Shown: piece by piece, positions 50,332-57,981 of the stretch
How positions within the stretch are numbered: position 1 is the stretch's first letter
Layout of the letters: each line of letters begins with the position of its first letter
The notes under the pieces: generated by a model
What the model was told of the DNA's origin: nothing
Seen by the model: only the letters and a program-made list of their open reading frames with translations
The model's database searches: none
Source of the DNA: Pseudomonas koreensis
GTDB lineage: Bacteria; Pseudomonadota; Gammaproteobacteria; Pseudomonadales; Pseudomonadaceae
Direction of reading: 5' to 3'
Length of the DNA: 64,000 bases
NCBI RefSeq assembly: GCF_012986595.1
Contig: NZ_JAAQYM010000006.1
Span: 372,001 to 436,000, forward strand
Program-made: the position numbers and the translations under genes

Positions 50332-50354
50332 TGTAGGAGCTGCCGCAGGCTGCG
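50332..50354 (+). repeat. Single REP-like unit, TGTAGGAGCTGCC family
   Basis: One solitary copy of TGTAGGAGCTGCCGCAGGCT plus three bases, without the inverted partner present at the other sites of this family. It lies just past the oprN terminator. Confidence 0.75.
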
Positions 50355-50448
50355 CCTACCGGTCAATTCGCAATCCCGGGTTTGACTGATGGCCTTGTCT
50401 GACCGAAGCTTGCCCCTCTGCTAAAGAACACCCGTTCACGGAAATCGC

Positions 50449-51504
50449 ATGCCTCAGTCCCGCCGTTACCTGCTCATCAGCCTTGGCCTCGTGCTGCTCA
50501 TCGTCGTTGCCTGGTTATCCCTGCGCTCCACCGCCCCGGTGGTGCCCGAGGCGATCCAACGTGGCTACAGCGAAGCCCTGACCGCGGCCCGTTCCGGTCA
50601 ACCGGGGGCGGCGCGGCAGTTGTATCAGCAGCTTGCGCGCCCGGACCTGTCAGTCAAACGCAGCGTCTGGCTGTTGGCCGAGCTGCCCAACTACCCAAGC
50701 CCGCAGGCGCTGAAACTGGCCGATGCCCATCTGCAAAACGAAGCGCCCGAAGTGCGCCTGGCAGCGATTCAAAGCATCGTGGGACTGGTGCCCGGTGGCC
50801 AGCGCAGCTTGCTGCTCGGGCCGATGCTTGATGATGAAGACCAAAGCGTGCGCTTCGCCGCAATCAACGCCCTGCTGGGCCTGACGCCGGATGAACTGGG
50901 TTTGTATTTCGCCCCGCTGCAACAGGCGATTGACGGTTGGGAACAGGTGCTCAAAGGCCAACCGGAAAGCGCCGCCACCTACGCACAACTGGCGCGCCTG
51001 TATCTGCACAACGCCGAACTGAAACAGGCCCAGCAGGCACTCGATAACACCCTGCGCCTGGAGCCGGGCAACCTGCAGGCGCTGGTGATGCAGATCGATG
51101 TCCTCGACCGCCAGGGCCAGAGCGATGCCGCCCGCCAGTTGCTCGCCAAAAAGTTACAGGCCCAACCGGATTCCGCTTACCTGCAGCACGCGTTGGGTTT
51201 GTGGCTGTTGCATCACGGCCAACGCGAATTCGCCCTGCTCGGCTTGTCCAAAGCCGTCGAACTGGAGCCTGACAACAAGGACTTCCGCTACGACCTCGCC
51301 ACCACCCTGCACGCCGCCGAAGAACTCGAAGCGGCGCAGAAACAGTTGCAGGAAGTCGTACAGCGCCACCCCGCCGACCGCAAGGCCCGGGTGCTGCTGA
51401 TCAATTACTGGAAGGAAAGCGGGCAGTTGCAGAACGTGCAGATTCTGCTCGCACAACTGGAACAGATGAACCCCGACGACCCCGCCTTGCAACAAGGACT
51501 TTGA
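50449..51504 (+). CDS. Membrane-anchored HEAT/TPR repeat protein
   Basis: 351 residues. A short basic N-terminus precedes one transmembrane segment (RRYLLISLGLVLLIVVAWLSL, about 4-24), so the rest should face the periplasm. Residues about 90-165 contain HEAT-like helical pairs (EVRLAAIQSIVGL, SVRFAAINALLGL). The C-terminal half (about 180-350) has tandem tetratricopeptide repeats (ATYAQLARLYLHNAELKQAQQALDNTLRLEPGNLQ, KDFRYDLATTLHAAEELEAAQKQLQEVVQRHP). It is probably a scaffold for protein contacts; partner and pathway are unknown. It is a single gene between the mexEF-oprN terminator and the kaiC-like gene. Confidence 0.8.
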   Translation: MPQSRRYLLISLGLVLLIVVAWLSLRSTAPVVPEAIQRGYSEALTAARSGQPGAARQLYQQLARPDLSVKRSVWLLAELPNYPSPQALKLADAHLQNEAPEVRLAAIQSIVGLVPGGQRSLLLGPMLDDEDQSVRFAAINALLGLTPDELGLYFAPLQQAIDGWEQVLKGQPESAATYAQLARLYLHNAELKQAQQALDNTLRLEPGNLQALVMQIDVLDRQGQSDAARQLLAKKLQAQPDSAYLQHALGLWLLHHGQREFALLGLSKAVELEPDNKDFRYDLATTLHAAEELEAAQKQLQEVVQRHPADRKARVLLINYWKESGQLQNVQILLAQLEQMNPDDPALQQGL

Positions 51505-51644
51505 GCCAACACCTCTGCGTTCAATGACATTTTGATATCGAAACCTCGGAACCGTGATGACCGACAGCGGTCAAGTAATCAGGTAGAGCACAACGGCTGG
51601 TACAGCCTGCTGCCTCGATTCCCCTAGTCATGAGAGGGCATTCT

Positions 51645-53147
51645 TTGTCTACGTCCAACGAGTTGATCAGTGCAAAAGCCGCCACCGGCATCACCGGCCT
51701 GGATGACATCCTGGCCGGCGGTCTGTCCCGGAGCCACGTGTTTTTGCTCGAGGGTGAACCCGGCACAGGCAAGACCACCGTCGCGTTGCATTTTCTGATG
51801 GCTGGCGCCCGCGCCGGCGAACGCTGTCTGTACATCACGCTGTCGGAAACCGAGCGTGAATTGCGTCAGGGCGCGGCCTCCCACGGCTGGGAACTGAACG
51901 ACAACATCGAAATCTTCGAGCTGACCCCGCCAGAAAGTCTGCTCAACGCCGAGCATCAGCAAAGCCTGCTGTACTCCTCCGACCTTGAATTGGGCGAAGC
52001 CACCAAGCAGATTTTTGAAGTGGTCGAACGCTTCAAACCGACCCGCGTGGTGCTCGACAGCCTGTCGGAGATTCGCCTGCTGGCGCAAAGCTCGCTGCGT
52101 TACCGTCGACAGATTCTGGCGATCAAACATTACTTCGTGCGTTACGACGCCACCGTCCTGCTGCTCGACGACTTGACCACCGAGTCCCTCGACAAGACCG
52201 TGCACAGCGTTGCCCACGGGGTGGTCCGCCTCGAAGAACTGACCCCCAACTATGGCGCCGAACGCCGACGCGTGCGCATCGTCAAGTATCGCGGCCAAAA
52301 GTATCGCGGTGGTTTCCACGACTTCACCATCATGGGCGACGGCGTGCATGTGTTTCCGCGTCTGGTGGCCGCCGAGCACCGCAGCGACTACCCACGCCTG
52401 CAACTGCGCAGCGGCATCAAGGAAATGGACGCGCTGCTGGGCGGCGGTGTCGAAACCGGCTCCAGTACGCTGATCCTCGGCCCGGCGGGTACCGGCAAAT
52501 CGCTGATCTCGATGATCTTCGCCGCCGCCGCCGTGGAACGCGGGGAAAAGGCCGCGTTGTTTATTTTCGACGAAGAACTGGGCTTGTTGTTCGAGCGCAT
52601 GAACAACATCGGTATCGACCTGAAAGCGCTGCAGGCCACCGGCAACCTGGTGATCGAGCAAGTGGACGCTGCCGAACTGTCCCCTGGCGAATTTTCCCAC
52701 CGGGTGCGCCGCTGCGTCGACGAGCAAAAAATCAAGACCGTGGTGATCGACAGCATCAACGGCTATCAAGCGGCGATGCCGGAAGAGAACGCACTGGTGC
52801 TGCACATGCACGAGTTGTTGCTGTATCTGAACCGCCAGGGCGCAGCGACCTTCATGACCGTTGCCCAGCACGGTCTGGTCGGCGACATGCAGGCGCCGGT
52901 CGACATCACTTACCTGGCCGACACGGTGATCCTGTTGCGTTATTTTGAAGCCCTGGGCAAGGTTCGCCGGGCCATTTCGGTGATCAAGAAACGCACCGGC
53001 AGCCATGAATCGACCATCCGCGAATACCGGATTTCCGCGCAAGGCATGACCATCGGTGAACCGCTGGAAGCGTTCCAGGGCGTGTTGCGCGGTGTACCGA
53101 CCTATTTCGGCGCGAGCAAGCCGCTGTTGCAGGAAGATACCTTGTGA
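51645..53147 (+). CDS. KaiC-like double RecA-domain ATPase
   Basis: 500 residues from a TTG at 51645 (STSNELISAKAATGITGLDDIL), with AGAGG 8 bases upstream; an ATG at 51630 lacks a site. Two KaiC/RecA domains follow. CI has Walker A GEPGTGKTT, with SE where KaiC has the catalytic EE (ITLSETERELRQ). CII has Walker A GPAGTGKSL, a DEE (FIFDEELGLLFERM) and Walker B TVVIDSIN. The position matching the autophosphorylated Ser431-Thr432 of Synechococcus KaiC reads Thr-Tyr (DITYLADTVILL). No KaiA or KaiB gene is nearby. Its stop overlaps the next gene's GTG by 4 bases (GTGA), tying it to a hybrid kinase. A phospho-signalling ATPase coupled to that kinase is the likely role. Confidence 0.85.
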   Translation: MSTSNELISAKAATGITGLDDILAGGLSRSHVFLLEGEPGTGKTTVALHFLMAGARAGERCLYITLSETERELRQGAASHGWELNDNIEIFELTPPESLLNAEHQQSLLYSSDLELGEATKQIFEVVERFKPTRVVLDSLSEIRLLAQSSLRYRRQILAIKHYFVRYDATVLLLDDLTTESLDKTVHSVAHGVVRLEELTPNYGAERRRVRIVKYRGQKYRGGFHDFTIMGDGVHVFPRLVAAEHRSDYPRLQLRSGIKEMDALLGGGVETGSSTLILGPAGTGKSLISMIFAAAAVERGEKAALFIFDEELGLLFERMNNIGIDLKALQATGNLVIEQVDAAELSPGEFSHRVRRCVDEQKIKTVVIDSINGYQAAMPEENALVLHMHELLLYLNRQGAATFMTVAQHGLVGDMQAPVDITYLADTVILLRYFEALGKVRRAISVIKKRTGSHESTIREYRISAQGMTIGEPLEAFQGVLRGVPTYFGASKPLLQEDTL

Positions 53148-54814
53148 CGGTTACCGTACCGCTGGCAGAACGGGCACTGATTCTGGCGCCCATGGGGCGT
53201 GACAGCCAGGTTGCGCTGATGATCCTCAATGAGGCCGGATACGGCGGGGTCATCGCTGCTGATCTGGGCGCGCTGTGCGCTGAACTGGAGCCCGGCGCCG
53301 GGCTGTTGCTGATTGCCACCGAAGCCCTGCTCGGACCGGAACTGGAAACCCTGCTGCAGTACCTGGAACAACAGCCGGCGTGGTCGGATCTGCCGATCGT
53401 CCTGCTGACCCACCACGGCGGCCCGGAACAAGGCCCCTCCTCGCGCCTGAGCAAACTGCTGGGCAATGTCACCTTTCTTGAGCGTCCGTTTCATCCGGCG
53501 ACCCTGGTCAGCCTGGTGTCCACCGCCCTGCGCGGGCGCCGACGACAATACGAAGCTCGCGACCGTCTGATCGACCTGAGTGAAAGCGAACGGCGCCTGC
53601 AGTCGACCCTCGAAACCCTTGAGCAGCAGGTCGAGGAACGCACCGCGCAACTTCGGCACAACGAAGAAGCCCTGCGCCAGTCGCAGAAAATGGAAGCGGT
53701 CGGCCAGCTCACCGGCGGCATCGCCCACGACTTCAACAACATGCTCACCGGGATCATCGGCAGCCTCGAACTGCTGCGCCGGCGCTTGGCGCGCGGCCGT
53801 CTGGATGACCTCGACAGCCTGATCGACCTGGGCGTGACCTCGGCCAACCGCGCGGCCGGCCTGACCCACCGTCTGCTGGCCTTCTCCCGCCGGCAATCGC
53901 TGGATTCCAAAGCGGTGGAGATGAACGCGCTGGTGCAATCGATGGGCGAGCTGCTGCAACGCAGCCTCAACGAAAGCATTCAGTTGGACATGCGTCTGAA
54001 CGACAAGCTGTGGGTGGCCGAAGCCGACCCCAATCAATTGGAAAGCGCCCTGCTTAATCTGGTGCTCAATGCCCGCGACGCCATGCCCGACGGCGGCAAG
54101 CTGGTGGTCGAGACCAGCAACCAGGTCCTGCACCCCGAGTTCACCGAGGCCTACCCCAGCCTTGAACCGGGCGATTACGTGATGCTCAGCGTCACCGATA
54201 ACGGCAGCGGCATGCCGCAGAGCGTGATCAACCGCGCATTCGATCCGTTCTTCACCACCAAACCGATCGGCCAAGGCACCGGTTTGGGCCTGTCGATGAT
54301 TTACGGCTTCAGCAAACAGTCCCGTGGTCACGTCTCGATCGACAGCGAAATCGATCAGGGCACCACGGTCAAACTGTACCTGCCGCGCTTTCGCGGCGAA
54401 GAGCTCGACCACCCGGTTTGCGATATCCAGCAAGCCCCGGATGCGCTGGATGGCGAAACCGTACTGATCGTCGAAGACGACCCGGCTGTGCGCGTGCTGG
54501 TCAGCGCGGTGCTCAGTGAGTTGGGTTATGCGTTTGTCGAAGCGAGCGATGCCGATGGCGCCGTGCCGATCCTCAACTCGACGCAGCGCATCGACCTGCT
54601 GATCAGCGACGTCGGCCTGCCCGGCATGAACGGGCGACAACTGGCGGAAATCGGCCGGCAGTACCGCCCGGGGCTGAAGGTGCTGTTCATCACCGGTTAC
54701 GCCGAACACGCTGCCGTGCGCGGCGGCTTCCTCGACTCCGGCATGCAGATGATCACCAAGCCGTTCACCTTTGATCTGCTGACTGCCAAAGTCCGCGAGA
54801 TGATCAATAACTGA
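53144..54814 (+). CDS. Hybrid histidine kinase with N-terminal pseudo-receiver
   Basis: 556 residues from a GTG that overlaps the kaiC-like stop. Residues 1-130 have the layout of a receiver (ALILAPMGRDSQVALMILNEAGYGGVIAAD, LPIVLLTHHG, VTFLERPFHPATLVSLVSTAL) but lack the acidic pocket and the phospho-accepting Asp. A coiled coil follows (about 140-185). HisKA has His195 in GGIAHDFNNML, the HATPase has NLVLNARDAMPDGGK and GTGLGLSM, and a true C-terminal receiver (about 440-555) has VEDD and the Asp in LISDVGLPGMNG. It is cytoplasmic. Pairing of a pseudo-receiver kinase with KaiC recalls CikA in cyanobacteria, but that parallel is inference. Confidence 0.86.
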   Translation: MTVTVPLAERALILAPMGRDSQVALMILNEAGYGGVIAADLGALCAELEPGAGLLLIATEALLGPELETLLQYLEQQPAWSDLPIVLLTHHGGPEQGPSSRLSKLLGNVTFLERPFHPATLVSLVSTALRGRRRQYEARDRLIDLSESERRLQSTLETLEQQVEERTAQLRHNEEALRQSQKMEAVGQLTGGIAHDFNNMLTGIIGSLELLRRRLARGRLDDLDSLIDLGVTSANRAAGLTHRLLAFSRRQSLDSKAVEMNALVQSMGELLQRSLNESIQLDMRLNDKLWVAEADPNQLESALLNLVLNARDAMPDGGKLVVETSNQVLHPEFTEAYPSLEPGDYVMLSVTDNGSGMPQSVINRAFDPFFTTKPIGQGTGLGLSMIYGFSKQSRGHVSIDSEIDQGTTVKLYLPRFRGEELDHPVCDIQQAPDALDGETVLIVEDDPAVRVLVSAVLSELGYAFVEASDADGAVPILNSTQRIDLLISDVGLPGMNGRQLAEIGRQYRPGLKVLFITGYAEHAAVRGGFLDSGMQMITKPFTFDLLTAKVREMINN

Positions 54815-54828
54815 TCCCCCAAAACAAC

Positions 54829-54906
54829 TGTAGGAGCGGCCAAAGGCTGCGATCTTTTGATCTTGTTTTCAGAATCAAACGATCGCAGCCTGCGGCAGCT
54901 CCTACA
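54829..54906. repeat. REP-like inverted repeat, TGTAGGAGC family
   Basis: TGTAGGAGCGGCCAAAGGCT from 54829 and its imperfect complement ending at 54906, with GATCTTTTGATC-like centre. It occupies the gap between two convergent signalling operons and may serve as their shared 3' end. Confidence 0.86.
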
Positions 54907-54927
54907 GGGGCGTCTCAGTGTTTTGGA

Positions 54928-55305
54928 TCAGGCCAGCAGTTCCTGAATCTTTTCCTGCAACACGTCCAGATCGAACGGTTTTTCCAGGATCGGCGCCTTG
55001 TTGGTGATCGGGCTGCCGGTCTCGCGGATTTCCTGCGGATAGCCGCTGATGAAGATCACCTTCAGGTCCGGACGCAGCTTTACGGCCGGTTCGGCGATCT
55101 GCACGCCGGAGATTCCGCCCGGCAGGCGGAAATCGGTGATCAACATGTCCAGATGCGGTTTGGTCGCAAGAATCTCGAACGCCTGCTCGCCGTTTTCGGC
55201 CTGCAACACGCGGTATCCCAGCCCCGACAAGTAATCTGTCAGGATCATCAAGATAACCGGTTCGTCCTCGACGACGAGTACTACATCTTGTGCATCTACG
55301 CTCAT
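54928..55305 (-). CDS. Single-domain response regulator
   Basis: 125 residues from ATG 55305 (MSVDAQDVVLVVEDEPVIL), with AAGG upstream; the frame to 55353 lies inside the preceding gene's end and is less likely. It is a stand-alone receiver with the acidic pair in VVEDEP, phosphoacceptor Asp in MLITDFRLPGG, the conserved Ser/Thr position in IFISGYP and Lys in ILEKPFD. There is no output domain, so it probably shuttles phosphate or acts by protein contact. It is the last gene of the minus-strand operon headed by the CHASE3-GAF kinase, 44 bases after the REC-kinase gene. Confidence 0.88.
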   Translation of the reverse strand: MSVDAQDVVLVVEDEPVILMILTDYLSGLGYRVLQAENGEQAFEILATKPHLDMLITDFRLPGGISGVQIAEPAVKLRPDLKVIFISGYPQEIRETGSPITNKAPILEKPFDLDVLQEKIQELLA

Positions 55306-55349
55306 GGGAAGCCTTTGTTCGGTCAATAGCTGCTGATACGACCGTGCGG

Positions 55350-56564
55350 TCACTCAGAGGTTGCGTCGGATGTGCCGTTTTCCTGGATTGGCAGACAAAC
55401 GCGAAACAGGGCGCCTTCGTTGATTTGACTCTCGACGACGATGGAACCGCCATGGGCGGCGACGATCTGCTCGGAAATGAACAGACCCAGTCCGAGACCA
55501 GCCACTACCGTCTTGGCGGAGACCCGTTCGAACTGCTGGAAAATACGTTTCTGGTTCTCTTCGCTGATGCCGATCCCACGGTCCTGAACCTCGACGCGCG
55601 CCTCGTCACCTTCGCGGTAAACCCGCACCTGAATCGGGCTGCGACCGCCGTAGCGCAAGGCATTGGTCAGCAGGTTCGACACCACCTGCTCAATGCGAAA
55701 CTCATCCCAGCAACCCTCCACCGGTTCCGGGGCGGTGAAGGTCACCTCGGTCTCGGCCGCCTCCATTTGCTGGGCAAAATTCTGCAGCAGGTTGCTCACC
55801 AGTTGCGTCAGATCGAAACGATTCGGCCGGATCGACAGCTTGCCGGTACGAATCCGCGAGACGTCGAGCATGTCTTCGATCAGCCGAATCAGGCTTTTGA
55901 TCTGACGCTCGTCGCGGTCGACCATCGCGTGCATCTTGTCGAGGGTGAACGCCGCGGCGTTATCCCGCGCCAGGTGCATTTTGCGCAACTGGGTTTCGAG
56001 TATCAGGCCGTTGAGCGGCGTGCGCACTTCGTGGGCGACGATCGACATGAAGTCATCGCGCATCCGCACCGCCTGCTCCAGCTCCAGCTGCGTGCTCTGC
56101 AGTTGTTGCAGCAGCGCTTCCTGCTCGCGACGAGCCTGCTCCAGGGCTTCGACCTGTTGCTTCATGGCCTTGCTCTGGCGGTACAGGTCGACGAACACGT
56201 TGACCTTGCTCTTCACCGCGTGGATATCCAGCGGCTTGTGCAGGAAGTCCACCGCCCCGCTCTCGTAGCCCTTGAACGCGTAGTTCAGTTCACGGCCGGC
56301 GGCGCTGACGAAGATGATGGGAATGTTCTTGGTTTTCTCGGTGCCACGCATCAACTCGGCGAGTTCGAAACCGTTCATACCCGGCATCTGCACATCGAGG
56401 ATGGCCATGGCGAACTCGTGTTGCAGCAGCAACGAAAGGGCTTCGTCCGCCGACAGCGCCTTATAAACGGTGCGGTCTTCGCGTTTGATCAGTGCCTCGA
56501 GAGCCAGCAGGTTCTCCGGCAGATCGTCGACGATCAGCAATTTGGCCTGGATATTACTCAGCAT
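55350..56564 (-). CDS. Response regulator-histidine kinase hybrid (REC-HisKA-HATPase)
   Basis: 404 residues. An N-terminal receiver (1-125) has LIVDDLPENLLALEALI and Asp57 in AILDVQMPGMNG. A long coiled coil follows (about 128-170), then HisKA with His178 in SIVAHEVRTPLNGL and a HATPase with NLLTNALRYGG, DRGIGISEENQ and GLGLGLFI. With the receiver in front, phosphorylation by an upstream kinase likely gates its own kinase activity. Its ATG overlaps the cheB-like stop by 7 bases. The gene passes the signal within the operon to the lone receiver downstream. Confidence 0.89.
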   Translation of the reverse strand: MLSNIQAKLLIVDDLPENLLALEALIKREDRTVYKALSADEALSLLLQHEFAMAILDVQMPGMNGFELAELMRGTEKTKNIPIIFVSAAGRELNYAFKGYESGAVDFLHKPLDIHAVKSKVNVFVDLYRQSKAMKQQVEALEQARREQEALLQQLQSTQLELEQAVRMRDDFMSIVAHEVRTPLNGLILETQLRKMHLARDNAAAFTLDKMHAMVDRDERQIKSLIRLIEDMLDVSRIRTGKLSIRPNRFDLTQLVSNLLQNFAQQMEAAETEVTFTAPEPVEGCWDEFRIEQVVSNLLTNALRYGGRSPIQVRVYREGDEARVEVQDRGIGISEENQKRIFQQFERVSAKTVVAGLGLGLFISEQIVAAHGGSIVVESQINEGALFRVCLPIQENGTSDATSE

Positions 56565-57151
56565 GCGATTCGTTCCAGCTCGACAAGCAGACGGCCGATG
56601 CCGTGAATGGGTAGGACATGGTCCGGCTGCTGAAGCTTCAGTGCAGCCAGAGGCATGGTGGCGACCTGTGCATCTTTAGGGTCCTGAACGATGGTCAGCC
56701 CGCCGCGCTGTTTGACTTGCTTCAGGCCGCGAGCGCCATCGTGATTGGCGCCGGTCAACAGCACAGCGGCCAGCGACTCGCCATAAACGTCGGCGGCCGA
56801 TTCGAACAGGTAATCAATGGCGGGTCGGGAATGGTGCACGCGGTCTTCAAGACTCAGCGACAGACTGCGATCCTGCTCCACCGACAAGTGATAACCGGGT
56901 GTCGCGAAATAAACGGTGCCGGGCATGATGTCTTGCTTGTCGGTCGCCTCTTCCACCGGCAGCATCAGGCGTCGGGAGAACACTTCAGCCAAATGACTGC
57001 GGCGTTCCTCCGGCAGGTGCAACACGACGATGATCGGCAGCACGTATCCCTGGCGCAGCGGCCCGAGCAGGCTCAGCAGCGCCTCGACGCCACCGGCGGA
57101 AGCCCCGACCACAATCGCCTCGACGCGAGGCAAATCCACGGCATCGTTCAT
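56558..57151 (-). CDS. CheB-type methylesterase without receiver domain
   Basis: 197 residues from ATG 57151, which overlaps the cheR-like stop by 4 bases (ATGA). Only the catalytic domain is present: Ser18 in VVGASAGGVEAL, His45 in VLHLPEERRSHLAEVFSRR and Asp138 in LLTGANHDGARGLK form the CheB triad. Classical CheB has an N-terminal receiver that controls the esterase; it is absent here. The enzyme would remove methyl groups from glutamates placed by the neighbouring CheR. No chemoreceptor, CheA or CheW gene is in this window, so the target is probably not the standard chemotaxis array. Confidence 0.9.
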   Translation of the reverse strand: MNDAVDLPRVEAIVVGASAGGVEALLSLLGPLRQGYVLPIIVVLHLPEERRSHLAEVFSRRLMLPVEEATDKQDIMPGTVYFATPGYHLSVEQDRSLSLSLEDRVHHSRPAIDYLFESAADVYGESLAAVLLTGANHDGARGLKQVKQRGGLTIVQDPKDAQVATMPLAALKLQQPDHVLPIHGIGRLLVELERIAC

Positions 57152-57981
57152 AGTTTGCGGTAAATCCGTTCTTGTTTGACCAGTGGCTCGAACTGGTTGG
57201 CGTAACCGGAAAAATCCAGCGTTTCCTTGCTGCCCAGCACCAGAAAACCACGGTGGCACAGCGATTCATGAAACAGACCGAAGGCACGGTCCTGAAGTTT
57301 CTTATTGAAGTAAATCAGTACGTTGCGGCAGGAAATTAACTGAGTTTCGGAGAACACGCTGTCCGTCGCCAGACTGTGATCGGCAAAGGTCACGTTCTCA
57401 CACAGGCTCTTGTCGAAAATCGCGTAACCGTAGGCCGCCGTGTAGTAATCGGCGAAAGAGCGCTGACCACCGGCCTGCTGGTAATTGGCGGTGTAGGCGC
57501 GCACGTTCTCCATCGAGAAGATGCCCTGCTTGGCCTTATCCAGCGAGCGCGGGTTGATGTCGGTGGCGTAGATGATCGTACGGTCAAGCAGGCCTTCTTC
57601 GCGCAACAGGATCGCCATCGAATAGACCTCTTCGCCGGTGCTGCACCCGGCGATCCAGATCTTCAGCGATGGATAGGTGCGCAGCAGCGGCACCACTTCC
57701 TTGCGGATCGCCAGAAAGTGCGACGGATCGCGAAACATCTCGCTGACCGGGATCGTCAGCAACTGCAACAACTGCATGAACGCGGTCGGATCGTGCAGCA
57801 CTTTCTCCTGCAACGCGGAAATGGTCGCACACTCGAACTGGCTCAAGGCGTGCTGCACCCGGCGCTTGATCGAAGCGCCCGAGTAATCGCGAAAATCGTA
57901 GCTGTACTTGAGGTATATCGCCTCGATCAGCAAGCGTAATTCGATTTCGCTGTTGCGCTCTGCGGAGTGACTGCTATCCAC
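57148..57981 (-). CDS. CheR-type protein-glutamate methyltransferase
   Basis: 277 residues from a GTG at 57981 that shares its G with the TAG stop of the kinase gene before it; a GGAA lies about 9 bases upstream. The N-terminal helical domain (LRLLIEAIYLKYSYDFRDYSGASIKRRVQHAL) is followed by the SAM-binding domain with IWIAGCSTGEEVYSMAILL, ATDINPRSLDKAKQGIFS and ISCRNVLIYFNKKLQ, all canonical CheR blocks. It methylates glutamate side chains using S-adenosylmethionine. Genetic coupling to a sensor kinase and a receiver-less CheB suggests an adaptation circuit acting on that kinase or an unlinked receptor. Confidence 0.9.
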   Translation of the reverse strand: MDSSHSAERNSEIELRLLIEAIYLKYSYDFRDYSGASIKRRVQHALSQFECATISALQEKVLHDPTAFMQLLQLLTIPVSEMFRDPSHFLAIRKEVVPLLRTYPSLKIWIAGCSTGEEVYSMAILLREEGLLDRTIIYATDINPRSLDKAKQGIFSMENVRAYTANYQQAGGQRSFADYYTAAYGYAIFDKSLCENVTFADHSLATDSVFSETQLISCRNVLIYFNKKLQDRAFGLFHESLCHRGFLVLGSKETLDFSGYANQFEPLVKQERIYRKL

